This document shows, in pieces, positions 44,784-53,798 of a stretch of DNA of 64,000 bases. Every line of letters begins with the position of its first letter. Within the stretch, counting starts at the first letter, position 1. The position numbers and the translations under genes are program-made. The notes under the pieces were generated by a model, which was given only the letters and a program-made list of their open reading frames with translations, was not told where the DNA came from and ran no database searches. The stretch lies in assembly GCF_900117415.1 (NCBI RefSeq), contig NZ_FPEI01000004.1, positions 186,001 through 250,000 of the forward strand, read 5' to 3'. Source of the DNA: Hyphomicrobium sp. CS1BSMeth3. Lineage in GTDB: Bacteria > Pseudomonadota > Alphaproteobacteria > Rhizobiales > Hyphomicrobiaceae.

Positions 44784-44993
44784 TCAAGCCCGCGCCCTGC
44801 GCTCGGCGGCCAGATCGTAGACCCTGGCGCTCCGCATCATCGGCTTGCGAAGCTCGCGCAACAGAAGGCCCGTCTGGATGTGCATTTCCTCGATGACGCG
44901 CGCCATCGACGGCACATCGCCATCACGGGCGGCCCGCTTTGCCAGAACGATGATTGCGTGAAGCTCGTCGAGCTTTCTTCTTGGATCGGCCAT
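44784..44993 (-). CDS. small helical protein
   Basis: This 69-residue protein begins MADPRRKLDELHAIIVLAKR and continues with MARVIEEMHIQTGLLLRELR; two amphipathic helices and a basic tail are likely. GGAG lies 8 bases before the ATG. It is upstream of, and almost touching, the other small gene. No family is recognised. Confidence 0.55.
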   Translation of the reverse strand: MADPRRKLDELHAIIVLAKRAARDGDVPSMARVIEEMHIQTGLLLRELRKPMMRSARVYDLAAERRARA

Positions 44994-45417
44994 GCCACAA
45001 CTCCCGCACTATGCGGGCACAACGCCGCCGGAGCGCGGCGGTTCCGAAGCGGCGCCGGCGATCTGGAGACGACCTGCGCGCAGTTGCGCGGATGCAATGC
45101 CGAGAGCGGCCCCGTCGGCTTCATCGGCCGGGGCACATTTGCCCCATGCTCCCGCCGCACTGTCGCCCCATGAATCAGCTCAACTCCTCTCACTCGGGCG
45201 GTTCAAGCCATCAAGCTTCCCGGTATTTCAGGAACCCTGGGCTATGACGGCCCAGGGTTCTGTTGGTTCTGGGGGTCCTGATCCGGCACGACCAGCCCGA
45301 AGCTCGACACCTTCGAGCTGGTAGCGCACGCGACGGCGCGCGGACCATGACCAAGCAGGCGCCACCGCCGCGCCCACGCATCGCGCAAGGCTTCGCCTGC
45401 AGCAGATGCTTTCCCGA
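44994..45417. other. 424-bp gap with one strong hairpin
   Basis: No gene is supported. The only clear structure is the stem listed separately at 45233-45259. Open frames on both strands here lack starts with ribosome-binding sites and have no recognisable motifs. Confidence 0.4.
45233..45259 (-). terminator. strong hairpin downstream of small membrane protein gene
   Basis: A perfect 10-bp stem AACCCTGGGC / GCCCAGGGTT with a 7-base loop. It is about 160 bases past the end of the minus-strand gene at 45418-45696. No T-tract on either strand, so direction and role are uncertain. Confidence 0.45.
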
Positions 45418-45696
45418 TTACCAGTGGGCAGCAATGGCCTGGCCGACGCTGCTCAGCATCACGACCATGAGGCCCGCCAGGAGAGCCTGGCTCCATGCTG
45501 CGCGCTTCGGTGCCGAGGTCACGATCGACGGCCGCACAACCTCGGGCGCCGGCAAAGGCACGGGCGCGGCCTCGCAAGTATCCGGCTCGATCACCCGCAG
45601 CGGTGGCCAGCGCGCCTCCCGGCTCGACCGGGGCATGCGCACGAGCGCATCATTGCCACCAACCACCCGCAAATGCGGTCTTTTTTCCCCCGACAT
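45418..45696 (-). CDS. small protein with C-terminal membrane anchor
   Basis: This 92-residue protein starts MSGEKRPHLRVVGGNDALVR. It has a proline-rich middle (APVPLPAPEVVRPSI) and a single hydrophobic segment at the end (SQALLAGLMVVMLSSVGQAI), suggesting a tail-anchored or single-pass protein with its N-terminus in the cytoplasm. The HLRVVGGN phrase occurs in other rhizobial small proteins, to my recollection. Function unknown. Confidence 0.55.
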   Translation of the reverse strand: MSGEKRPHLRVVGGNDALVRMPRSSREARWPPLRVIEPDTCEAAPVPLPAPEVVRPSIVTSAPKRAAWSQALLAGLMVVMLSSVGQAIAAHW

Positions 45697-46089
45697 TGCC
45701 GTCCCGTTTCCCCCAGAAGCATTCTGATATGTTAGATGGGAAAGACGGCATCGTCAGGGCGCTGATTTAGATTTTTCCACAGGAACGCTGCACTTCGCGC
45801 GATCGTGCCTAGGATGCACCGCACTCGCTGGTTCAAACTTTCGTCAACTGCGCGCGATCGCGGCAACCGGAAGCTAGCCATTTTGCTGGGTTTGCTGCGC
45901 CGCATCAGGTTTACCGGCTGGTAGGTATCGGATTTTTCTCCCCTTATTGTCTCATTGAGGACATGCGCGCTGACTAGACGGAAGACAAAGCGCAGCGCGT
46001 GCAGTGCACGCCAATCAGGTTGACGCCCTGGTGTGTGCGCGCGCTAGCTCCAAAGACGAACGCGGCTGCATCGAAACAGGGGTAGTGCG
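45697..46089. other. 393-bp gap without a recognisable gene
   Basis: No supported gene. It separates divergent genes and should hold promoters for the degenerate receiver gene (+) and the small membrane protein (-). AT-rich patches are at 45766-45780 and 45930-45955. Confidence 0.4.
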
Positions 46090-46449
46090 ATGATGATGCG
46101 TTTGAAGGGCCAGTCGATACTGGTAGTAGAGCATGAGCCGGCCGTGGCTCGTGATCTCGAGAGTGAATTCACTCAAGCTGGCGCGAAGGTGTTTGCAGCA
46201 GATCGGCTGCGCCACGCGCTCTATCTGGCGGAGTATCCGGCCCTGTCTGCGGCCGTGATCAATCTCCGTCTCGGCACGGACACGACGGCCGCTGTCTGCC
46301 GTCGTCTGGAGGATCTCGGCATCCCCTTCATGTTCTACACGAAGTTCGATCCGACGGAGTTCGCTGCAGCGTGGCCTAAGGCGCCGGTCCTTACCAAATC
46401 TTCAGACAGCGCCGCGGTAGCCGAGACAGTCGCGGGCCTGCTGCACTAA
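46090..46449 (+). CDS. degenerate receiver-domain protein
   Basis: This 119-residue single-domain protein has the fold pattern of CheY-like receivers: QSILVVEHEPAVARDLESEF, a central AAVINLRLG strand, and VLTKSSDSA with the conserved Lys103. The phosphoacceptor position is Asn58 and one of the acidic pocket residues is replaced by His15, so ordinary phosphorylation is not expected. It may act as a phosphate-independent adaptor. The TAA stop lies within a palindromic element (46446-46514). No kinase gene is adjacent. Confidence 0.75.
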   Translation: MMMRLKGQSILVVEHEPAVARDLESEFTQAGAKVFAADRLRHALYLAEYPALSAAVINLRLGTDTTAAVCRRLEDLGIPFMFYTKFDPTEFAAAWPKAPVLTKSSDSAAVAETVAGLLH

Positions 46450-46514
46450 AGCAAAGGACTTGAAATTCGCCTCACCTCGACGCGGGGCAGGGAGCGAATT
46501 TCAAGTTGCTTTAG
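46446..46514. repeat. single-palindrome relative of the twin-palindrome element
   Basis: This 69-bp palindrome runs from CTAAAGCAA to TTGCTTTAG. Arms: CTTGAAATTCGC and GCGAATTTCAAG; the loop contains CTCACCTCGACG, shared with the first palindrome of the 30066 copy. It supplies the TAA stop codon of the receiver gene. It could also terminate transcription. Confidence 0.8.
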
Positions 46515-46631
46515 ACCCATAAAATCTACATCGCAGAACGGAATTTCCGGGTTTGTGGGAACAGAGCGCACGCGGGCGCGTTGATGAAATGCGCCAGCGT
46601 GCGCCCACGCAAACCCAACCCGGAGATTTTA

Positions 46632-46889
46632 ATGCGCCGAACGATCGCCGCGCTTGCTTTTGCTGCTGCTGCACTCGCAACGAGCCCTGCCTTCGCCGAC
46701 CGTCCTGTGACGGCCGAGGAGCGTGCGACGCTCGATGACTTGCTCCAAGCTGAAGGCTGCATCGGCGGCGAGATGGAGTTCGACGACGGCAAGTACGAAG
46801 TCGACGATGCGCAATGCGCCGACGGCCGCGAGTGGGACTTCGAGTTCGATCGCGACTTCCGGCTGATCAAGAAAGAGCTCGACGACTGA
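46632..46889 (+). CDS. small secreted PepSY-like protein
   Basis: From the ATG at 46632, with GGAG 7 bases upstream, this 85-residue protein has a signal sequence (MRRTIAALAFAAAALATSPA) and an acidic mature part with RPVTAEERATLDDLLQAEGC, EFDDGKYEVDDAQCADG and FRLIKKELDD, the beta-hairpin/helix pattern of PepSY-type domains. Two cysteines may form a disulfide. Such periplasmic proteins are common next to sensor genes, but none is visible here. Role unknown. Confidence 0.72.
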   Translation: MRRTIAALAFAAAALATSPAFADRPVTAEERATLDDLLQAEGCIGGEMEFDDGKYEVDDAQCADGREWDFEFDRDFRLIKKELDD

Positions 46890-46962
46890 CGCACGGCAGG
46901 TTGCCCAAAGCGACTTTGGCACGCCCGACCCGGACCGCAGGTCGCAATTGAGGTCCGGCGCT

Positions 46963-48138
46963 TCAGCGCCACGCCTGCCAGCGGCCATCCCGCCATACGT
47001 GCGGCAGGTATGACGGCACTACGGCGTCGCCCTTGGCATCAAAGCGCACGGCGCCAACGCGCGTCGGATGCGCTGATGCCTCGAGCACCCCGGTGACGCG
47101 ATCCAAGGCAAGGCTCCCGCTTTCGACGACGGCTGCCACCCACACTTCGAGTGCGGCGGCGGCAAGCTCGTGCGCCGTGCTCTCACTTTTCTCTCCGCCG
47201 GCGCCTTCGCCCATGCCAGGCCACGGCAGCATGACGAGGAAGGCATCCACGGCCGCGAGCAGCCGCGCCGGCGGCCTGTCGGCTGCCAGCACATCCGTGC
47301 CGATAGCCGTCGCGATCCGCGCGCCCGCGCGATCGGCCTGATCGAGGATCATCGATGCCTCGAAGGGCTGGCCGGGGAACACGACGAGATCCGCCTTGGC
47401 CTTGGCGAGCTCGCTGACGATGGCTGCGTGATCCTTGATGCCCGAGGTGTACGTCGCGACCAGCACTGGCGGCACCTGCGCCGCGATCATGCTCCGCCGG
47501 ATCTCCTCGGCCATGCCCCGCCCTTGAACACTGCGGTCATGGATGATCGCCGCCCGCGCGGTCGGGAAGCGCGCGGCGATCAGCGTGGCGATGCTCTCGT
47601 CCTGACGATCGTCACGTCCGGCGAGGCGGAAGATGCCGCGATGCGCCACCGGGCTGGTGAGGCGCGGGTGGCGCGGCCCGGTCGCGATCATGAGAACGCC
47701 GGCCTGGGCGTAGAGGGCCGCAGCCTTGATCGCGCCGCTCGAGCACGGGTGCCCGATCACGACGCTGACGCCGTTCGCGACGGCGCGCGCGGCAATGGCG
47801 GCCGCTTCCTCGGCCTCGCACTGGTCGTTCTCATGAGTGACGCGCACGCGCCGCCCCAGCAGGCCGCCGCGCTGATTGAGATCGCGGGCAACTTCCTCGA
47901 CACCATCGCCGACCGGCCGCAGCGCGACGCGATGGCCCGCGCCGTCGGGCTCGGGAATGCGGCTCGAGTCGACCGCCAGGATCACGACGTCGCCATTCGG
48001 GACCTGCGCTATTGCCGGCCTTCCCGCAAGCAATGCTGCACCGACGAGCGCGCCGAGCACGCCGAGCGCCACAAAACCAAAAGGCAGCCACGAGGGCTGC
48101 CTTCCGGTTATCGTATTGAAGCGCGTCGTCACCAACAC
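46963..48138 (-). CDS. second branched-chain amino-acid-type ABC substrate-binding protein
   Basis: This 391-residue exported protein starts with a GTG four bases after the livK stop. A long signal (PFGFVALGVLGALVGAALLA to PAIAQ) is followed by a periplasmic binding type I fold: GVEEVARDLNQRGGLLGRRV, VVIGHPCSSGAIKAAALYAQ and FRLAGRDDRQDESIATLI. The early YGP/PLTG ligand loop of LivK is not conserved, so the ligand may differ. It is the last gene of the liv operon and could be a second specificity subunit for the same transporter. Confidence 0.85.
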   Translation of the reverse strand: MLVTTRFNTITGRQPSWLPFGFVALGVLGALVGAALLAGRPAIAQVPNGDVVILAVDSSRIPEPDGAGHRVALRPVGDGVEEVARDLNQRGGLLGRRVRVTHENDQCEAEEAAAIAARAVANGVSVVIGHPCSSGAIKAAALYAQAGVLMIATGPRHPRLTSPVAHRGIFRLAGRDDRQDESIATLIAARFPTARAAIIHDRSVQGRGMAEEIRRSMIAAQVPPVLVATYTSGIKDHAAIVSELAKAKADLVVFPGQPFEASMILDQADRAGARIATAIGTDVLAADRPPARLLAAVDAFLVMLPWPGMGEGAGGEKSESTAHELAAAALEVWVAAVVESGSLALDRVTGVLEASAHPTRVGAVRFDAKGDAVVPSYLPHVWRDGRWQAWR

Positions 48139-48142
48139 GTGC

Positions 48143-49258
48143 TCAGTTCTGCACGTAGGTGATCTTGTCGCCCTCGACCTTCTTCCACGTGTACATCGTG
48201 TAGTCGGGCCGCGTGATGTCGCCCTTCTTGTTGAAGGAGAGCGATCCGATGACGGTCGAGAACGGCTTGCCGCCGCGGATCGTCTCGGCGATCTTCTTCG
48301 GATCCGTCGATTTCGCCTGCGTTGCTGCTACCGCGATCACCTGAATGGTCGCGTAAGCATAAAGCGTGTAGGCCTCGGGCTTGAAGTTCGCCGCGATGAA
48401 CGTCTTCACGACCTCAGCCGCTTCCGGCCGGCGCTGCGGATCGGGCGCGAAGGTCATGAGCGTGCCTTCGACGCCGGGCCCGCCGATCGCGGCGAACTCG
48501 TCGGTCGCGATGCCGTCGCCCGACATCAGCGGCGCCTTCACACCCTGATCGCGCATCTGGCGCACGATGAGGCCGCCTTCGGTGTGCAGCCCACCCCAGT
48601 ACACGAGATCGGCGCCGGACACCTTGATCTTCGAGACGAGCGCCGCGAAATCCTTCTCGCCCGGATTGACGCCCTCATAGAGGACTTCCTTGAGGCCGCC
48701 GGCATTGATCGTCTTCTTCGTCTCGTCGGCGAGACCCTTGCCGTAGGTCGTCTTGTCGTGGACGATCGCGACCTTCTTGCCCTTGAAGTTCTGCAGCAGA
48801 TACTTGCCGGCAACCTCGCCCTGCTGGTCGTCGCGGCCGCAGGTGCGGAACGTATTCCAGAGATTGCGCTCGGTGAGGCGCGGGTTCGTCGAAGCCGGCG
48901 AGATCATCAGCACGCCGTTCTCGGCATAGACCTCGGACGCGGGAATCGAGACGCCCGAGTTGAAGTGGCCGAGCACGATCCGCACCTTGTCACCGACGAA
49001 CTTGTTGGCGACCGAGACGCCTTCCTTGGGATCGGAGCGGTCATCGCCGAATGAAAGCTCGATCTTCTGGCCGTTGATGCCGCCCTTGGCATTGATGTCG
49101 GCGGCAGCCTGCTCGGCACCCCGCTTGAGCTGCGCCCCGAAGGTCGCATTGGCGCCCGTCAGCGGACCTCCGACACCGATCTTGACTTGCGCGCTCGCCA
49201 CGCCGGTCATCGCGAGCAGCGCCGCAACGGCCACCCCCGACCACATGAGCTTTTTCAT
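48143..49258 (-). CDS. livK: branched-chain amino acid ABC transporter substrate-binding protein
   Basis: This 371-residue periplasmic protein has a signal sequence (MKKLMWSGVAVAALLAMTGV to ASA). The mature protein opens VKIGVGGPLTGANATFGAQL, with the usual ligand-binding landmarks VLGHFNSGVSIPASEVYAEN, SPASTNPRLTER and DGIATDEFA. It delivers leucine/isoleucine/valine or related amides to LivHMGF. The ATG at 49258 is chosen for the signal and the GGGAG about 10 bases upstream. Confidence 0.93.
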   Translation of the reverse strand: MKKLMWSGVAVAALLAMTGVASAQVKIGVGGPLTGANATFGAQLKRGAEQAAADINAKGGINGQKIELSFGDDRSDPKEGVSVANKFVGDKVRIVLGHFNSGVSIPASEVYAENGVLMISPASTNPRLTERNLWNTFRTCGRDDQQGEVAGKYLLQNFKGKKVAIVHDKTTYGKGLADETKKTINAGGLKEVLYEGVNPGEKDFAALVSKIKVSGADLVYWGGLHTEGGLIVRQMRDQGVKAPLMSGDGIATDEFAAIGGPGVEGTLMTFAPDPQRRPEAAEVVKTFIAANFKPEAYTLYAYATIQVIAVAATQAKSTDPKKIAETIRGGKPFSTVIGSLSFNKKGDITRPDYTMYTWKKVEGDKITYVQN

Positions 49259-49434
49259 GCAACTGCTCTCCCTTTTCGCCAACTGGCTATTGCAATCCGA
49301 GGACCGGCACGGGCCCACCCTGCCGGCGCAGGCGACAATCCCGCCCGTCCGTGCAGGATTCCTCGAAAGTGCGGCAAAGTCACGCCCAATCCACAGCCGT
49401 CCCATGAGCGAGGATCAGGCTGTACAGTGCACGA

Positions 49435-49791
49435 TCAGAGATCTGCGCGGCGTACCGTCTGCTCGGCCGTGCCGGGGGCGAGCCAGTCATACTGCTCGCG
49501 CATCTGGCGTCGGCGCGTGACGCGAAATCCGAACGCCGCCGCGGCGATGAGCACAATGAGATCAACCACATAACTGCGCGGCGCGATGAAGGGCTCATGG
49601 AAGAGCGCGTAGTGGATGAAACGCACCGCACACGCGATCAGGAAGCCATAGACGACGAGCTGCCAGCGCGGCCGCCAGGTCGCGGCAATGGCACTGCCCG
49701 TCGCATAAGCTGCAAGGCCGCCCATGACGACCGTAACCAGCACAAAGACCCAGTCGCCGTTCGGTCCCGCGTCGTAGAGCCATTCGGGCAT
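49435..49791 (-). CDS. DUF6867-like small membrane protein
   Basis: This 118-residue protein has three hydrophobic segments (WVFVLVTVVMGGLAAYATGS, LVVYGFLIACAVRFIHYALF and SYVVDLIVLIAAAAFGFRV) and a cytoplasmic tail ending RREQYDW-like (RRRQMREQYDWLAPGT). Small membrane proteins of this kind occur within liv operons of Rhizobiales; the family name is from memory. It sits between livF and livK. Its role in the transporter is unknown. Confidence 0.7.
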   Translation of the reverse strand: MPEWLYDAGPNGDWVFVLVTVVMGGLAAYATGSAIAATWRPRWQLVVYGFLIACAVRFIHYALFHEPFIAPRSYVVDLIVLIAAAAFGFRVTRRRQMREQYDWLAPGTAEQTVRRADL

Positions 49792-49808
49792 GACCTCTCC
49801 TGATCGTC

Positions 49809-50534
49809 CTAGTGCCGCCCGCCTTCGAGGTAAGCAGCGCGGATGTCGGGCCGCTCGAGCAGCTCGGGGCCCGTCCCCTGCATGGTGATGAGGCCATTGA
49901 CCATCACGTAGCCGCGGTGCGCGAGCTTCAGCGCGTGATAGGCATTCTGCTCGACGAGGAAGATCGTCATACCCTCGCGCCGGTTGAGCTCGCGAATAGC
50001 ATCGAAGATCTGTCTCACGATGATCGGCGCCAGCCCGAGCGAGGGCTCGTCGAGCATGAGCAGGCGCGGACGACTCATGAGCGCGCGCGCAATGGCCAGC
50101 ATCTGCTGCTCGCCGCCGGAGAGCGTGCCGCCGCGCTGTGCGAGACGCTCGCGCAGGCGCGGGAAAAGCTCCGTCACCCGCTTGAGGTCCTCGTCGAAGT
50201 GGCGCGCACGATCAATCTCGGCCCCCATCTGCAGGTTCTCGAGCACGGTCATGCGCGGGAAGATGCGCCGCCCCTCGGGCGACTGCGCGATCCTCAGGCG
50301 CGCGATGTCGTGCGTCTCGAGCTTCGTGATGTCCTGGCCGGCGAAGCTGATCGTGCCTTCACGCGCGCGGGGGTTACCGCAGATGGTCATCATCAGCGTC
50401 GACTTGCCGGCACCGTTGGCGCCGATCAGCGAGACGATCTCGCCTTCCGCAATCTCGATGTCGACGCCCTTCAGCGCCATGATGCTGCCGTAGAAGCTTT
50501 TGACGCCACTAACGCGGAGGAGAGTATTGCTCAT
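49809..50534 (-). CDS. livF: branched-chain amino acid ABC transporter ATPase LivF
   Basis: LivF is one of the two ATPases of the LIV-type importer. The 241-residue protein has Walker A IGANGAGKSTLMMTICG, Q-loop IAQSPEGRRIFPRMTVLENL (typical LivF), signature LSGGEQQMLAIARALM and Walker B LLMLDEPSLGLAPI. The start overlaps the livG stop by 4 bases (ATGA), so the two are translationally coupled. Confidence 0.95.
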   Translation of the reverse strand: MSNTLLRVSGVKSFYGSIMALKGVDIEIAEGEIVSLIGANGAGKSTLMMTICGNPRAREGTISFAGQDITKLETHDIARLRIAQSPEGRRIFPRMTVLENLQMGAEIDRARHFDEDLKRVTELFPRLRERLAQRGGTLSGGEQQMLAIARALMSRPRLLMLDEPSLGLAPIIVRQIFDAIRELNRREGMTIFLVEQNAYHALKLAHRGYVMVNGLITMQGTGPELLERPDIRAAYLEGGRH

Positions 50535-51439
50535 GGCAGCTCTCCCTTGGCGACGGCCTCGACCTCGTCATCCTCGACGCCGAGATAGGCGGCAATGACT
50601 TTCGGATCATTGCGCACGTGCTCAGGCGTCCCGTCGGAAATCTTGATCCCATACTCCAGCACGACCACGTGGTCCGAAATCCCCATGACCACCGACATGT
50701 CGTGCTCGATGAGCAGGATCGATGTACCGTGCTCCCGCTGGATGGTCTTGAGCAGCTTGTTGAGCTCGGCGCTCTCGCGCGGATTGAGGCCGGCCGCGGG
50801 CTCGTCGAGACAGAGCAGCAGCGGATCGCTGCACATGGCGCGTGCGATCTCGAGGCGCCGCTGGTCACCATAGGGCAGGCTGCCGGCCGAGTCGTCGGCG
50901 CGTGCCGTGAGGCCGATGAGATCGAGCCAGTAGCGCGCGCGCTCGATCGCCGCGTGCTCGGCGCGCGTGTAGCGCGGCAGGCCGATGAGACCGAGCACGG
51001 TCCAGCCCGAGGCCTCCATGAGCGTATTGTGCTGGGCGACGATCAGGTTCTCGAGCGCCGTCATGCCCGTGAAGAGGCGGATGTTCTGGAACGTGCGCGC
51101 GACGCGTGCCTTGGCCGCGATCTCGAAGTCGGGCATCCGCTCCAGAAGGAAGAGCGCATTCTCCCCGTACCGCCTGAAGCGCGCGCCGCTGCGCGTGAGC
51201 GCGGCGACCTCGTCGGCAGCCGCGTTGCCCGTGTGGCTCATGACCATGCGCCCGGACGTCGGCTTGTAGAAGCCGGTGATGCAATTGAAGACCGTCGTCT
51301 TGCCGGCACCGTTCGGTCCAATGATTGCGGTGATGTCGCCGCGGCCGGCGGCGAAGGAGACGTCGTTGACGGCAATGAGGCCGCCAAAGCGCATCGTCAG
51401 ATGCTCGATCTCGAGAAGTGGCGCCGTCTCCCAGCGCAT
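50531..51439 (-). CDS. livG: branched-chain amino acid ABC transporter ATPase LivG
   Basis: The second ATPase of the importer has 302 residues. It begins with LEIEHLTMRFGGLIAVNDVS and Walker A GPNGAGKTTVFNCITGF. It shows the LivG-type FQNIRLFTGMTALENLIVAQ, signature SLPYGDQRRLEIARAM and Walker B LLCLDEPAAGLNPRES. It carries an insertion after the Walker A helix (about 70-105: NAAADEVAALTRSGARFRR) relative to many LivG. The start shares one base with the livM stop. Confidence 0.95.
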   Translation of the reverse strand: MRWETAPLLEIEHLTMRFGGLIAVNDVSFAAGRGDITAIIGPNGAGKTTVFNCITGFYKPTSGRMVMSHTGNAAADEVAALTRSGARFRRYGENALFLLERMPDFEIAAKARVARTFQNIRLFTGMTALENLIVAQHNTLMEASGWTVLGLIGLPRYTRAEHAAIERARYWLDLIGLTARADDSAGSLPYGDQRRLEIARAMCSDPLLLCLDEPAAGLNPRESAELNKLLKTIQREHGTSILLIEHDMSVVMGISDHVVVLEYGIKISDGTPEHVRNDPKVIAAYLGVEDDEVEAVAKGELP

Positions 51440-52875
51440 CAGCCGTGGCCCTCCTTGACGAGATCGCCGGAGATGGCGCGGCGTGTGGTGAGAAACAGTG
51501 TCGGCTTGCGATTGGCGATGAGGCCGCGCGGCCGCCAGATCATGATGATCACCATGGCGAGGCCGAACAGCAGCATGCGGTACTGCGTCGGATCGAAGTC
51601 GGCGCCGAAGATGCGCTTCAGCCAGTCGAGCTCGCGCAGCAGCTCGGTGCCGCCGATCATGGCGATCGCAGCAATGGCGACGCCGATCTGGCTGCCCATG
51701 CCGCCGAGCACGACGATCGCGAGGATCACCGCGCTTTCGAGAAAGGTGAAGCTTTCCGGGCTGATGAAGTTCTGCCGCGCGGCGAAGAACGCGCCTGCAA
51801 AGCCGCCGAACCCAGCGCCGATCGCGAAGGCCGTGAGCTTGGTGTTCGTGGTGTTGATGCCGAGCGAGCGGCAGGCGATCTCGTCCTCGCGCAGTGCCTC
51901 CCAGGCGCGCCCGACAGGCAGGCGGCGCAGGCGGATGGTCACGGCGTTGGTGATGAGCGCGAGCACGAGGATCAGATAGAAGAGGAAGATCGTGCGATGC
52001 AGCGGCGAGAATTCTATGCCGACGGTCGCGGCAAAGCCCTCATCTGACGCGTTGAACGGAAGGCCGAAGAAACTCGGTCGCGGAATTCCCGAGATGCCGG
52101 CATAGCCGCCCGTGACGTCGACCCAGTTGATGAGCACGAGGCGGATGATCTCGCCGAAGGCAAGCGTGACAATGGCGAGATAGTCGCCGCGCAGCCGCAG
52201 CACTGGAAAGCCGAGGATGATGCCCCAGAAGGCGGCGAGAATGCCGGCCACCGGCAGACACAGCCAGAAGCCCCAGGCCGGCCAGAACCACGGGCCGATC
52301 ATCTCGGCCATGAAGTCCTTCACGACATCGTTCGACGCGAGCAGCGCGTACGAGTAGGCGCCGACCGCGTAGAAGGCGACGTAGCCGAGATCGAGCAGCC
52401 CGGCGAGCCCGACGACGATGTTGAGGCCCCAGCCGAGCATCACGTAGATCAGGATCTGGATACCGAAGTTGTCGATCCACTTGATGGAGCCGGCCGGCCC
52501 GACCAGCGCCAGCGACAGCATGGGATAGGCAAAGAGGAAGATGAGCCCGCCGATCGCGAAGCGGCGCGCGGCCTCCGGGCTCACGCTCATTCCGGCCAGG
52601 ATCGGCACGCGCGTCACGGGCGTCGGTCGGCGCGCCGTCCAGTTCGCAGCGAGCAGCCACACGAGGCGCGCGGCGAACGCGATGCCGACGAGCGTCAGCG
52701 TGAGCCCGACGCGCGGCTCCAGGATGAGCTGATTGGAAAAATCCTGATCCGTGCGCAGAAGCACGATCGGAATGCAGAGGCCGAGCGCGAGCAGCGCCGT
52801 CTTGCAGCTATCCCAGATTGCGGCCAGGAGGCCGATGGGTTGATGCTGTCCGCCGCGCGCCTCGCCGCCTGCCAT
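51439..52875 (-). CDS. livM: branched-chain amino acid ABC transporter permease LivM
   Basis: LivM is the second membrane subunit. The 478-residue protein is longer than usual because of an N-terminal extension of about 130 residues with extra helices (TALLALGLCIPIVLLRT; LILEPRVGLTLTLVG), as in high-molecular-weight LivM forms. The core has GLNIVVGLAGLLDLGYVAFY, the EAA-like GRAWEALREDEIACRSLGIN and GGMGSQIGVAIAAI. The ATG at 52875 lies 5 bases after the livH stop; longer reading upstream belongs to a shadow of livH. Confidence 0.92.
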   Translation of the reverse strand: MAGGEARGGQHQPIGLLAAIWDSCKTALLALGLCIPIVLLRTDQDFSNQLILEPRVGLTLTLVGIAFAARLVWLLAANWTARRPTPVTRVPILAGMSVSPEAARRFAIGGLIFLFAYPMLSLALVGPAGSIKWIDNFGIQILIYVMLGWGLNIVVGLAGLLDLGYVAFYAVGAYSYALLASNDVVKDFMAEMIGPWFWPAWGFWLCLPVAGILAAFWGIILGFPVLRLRGDYLAIVTLAFGEIIRLVLINWVDVTGGYAGISGIPRPSFFGLPFNASDEGFAATVGIEFSPLHRTIFLFYLILVLALITNAVTIRLRRLPVGRAWEALREDEIACRSLGINTTNTKLTAFAIGAGFGGFAGAFFAARQNFISPESFTFLESAVILAIVVLGGMGSQIGVAIAAIAMIGGTELLRELDWLKRIFGADFDPTQYRMLLFGLAMVIIMIWRPRGLIANRKPTLFLTTRRAISGDLVKEGHG

Positions 52876-52880
52876 GATGC

Positions 52881-53798
52881 TCAGACCTTCTCGACTTCGG
52901 GTTTGCCGAGCAGGCCCGAGGGCATGAAGATGAGTGTGATCGCCAGGATCGAGAAGACCGCGACATCCTTGTAGTCGATCGAGAAATAGGCCGACCACAA
53001 GGCCTCGATGAGCCCGATCAGCAGGCCGCCGAGCACGGCGCCCGGCAGCGAGCCGATGCCGCCGAGCACGGCCGCCGTAAAGGCCTTGATGCCCGGCACG
53101 AAGCCGTCGGCGAAGTTCACGACGCCGTAGTAGACGAGGTAGAGGACACCGGCCACGGCCGCGAGCGCGCCGCCCATGATGAACGTAATCGAGATGGTGC
53201 GATTGACGTTGATGCCGAGGAGCGCCGCCATGCGCCGATCCTGCTCGCAGGCCCGCTGCGCGCGGCCAAGCGGCGTGTGCTGCACCACCCACCAGAAGAC
53301 CGTGAGCAGCGCGACCGTCACCAGCATGATGATCATCTGCTTGTAGGAGATCGTGACCGCGTAAGCCGCGCCCTGCTTGAGCGTGATGACGTCATTGAGC
53401 ATGGGCGCGATCGGCTTGTTGCGCGGTCCCTGGGCGAGCTGCACCAGGTTCATAAGGAAGATCGACATGCCGATCGCTGAAATGAGCGGCGCGAGGCGGA
53501 AGGAGCCGCGCAGCGGCCGATAGGCGAGGCGCTCGATGGCCCAGCTCCAGAGCGAGGTCAGGAACATGCTGGCGAACAGGACGACCAGCAGTGCCATGGC
53601 CACCGATCCGACGCCGAGCACGGCGGTCATCAGCAGGAAGAAGATGAGCGCGATGAACGTGGAGACCATGAAGAGGTCGCCGTGGGCGAAGTTCACCATG
53701 CCAATGATGCCGAAGACCATCGTGTAGCCGATGGCGATCAGGCCGTAGATCGAGCCGAGCGTAACGCCGTTGATGATCTGCTGGAGGAAATATTCCAC
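52881..53798 (-). CDS. livH: branched-chain amino acid ABC transporter permease LivH
   Basis: LivH is the first membrane subunit of the LIV importer; 305 residues, about 8 helices. It opens EYFLQQIINGVTLGSIYGLI, then IGYTMVFGIIGMVNFAHGDL, the hallmark region, and contains the EAA-like RACEQDRRMAALLGINV. The start is a GTG one base after the end of a twin-palindrome element; no normal ribosome-binding site lies between. It is the first gene of livH-M-G-F-DUF-K-K. Translation may depend on sequences within the element (GCGGGA about 8 bases upstream). Confidence 0.93.
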   Translation of the reverse strand: MEYFLQQIINGVTLGSIYGLIAIGYTMVFGIIGMVNFAHGDLFMVSTFIALIFFLLMTAVLGVGSVAMALLVVLFASMFLTSLWSWAIERLAYRPLRGSFRLAPLISAIGMSIFLMNLVQLAQGPRNKPIAPMLNDVITLKQGAAYAVTISYKQMIIMLVTVALLTVFWWVVQHTPLGRAQRACEQDRRMAALLGINVNRTISITFIMGGALAAVAGVLYLVYYGVVNFADGFVPGIKAFTAAVLGGIGSLPGAVLGGLLIGLIEALWSAYFSIDYKDVAVFSILAITLIFMPSGLLGKPEVEKV

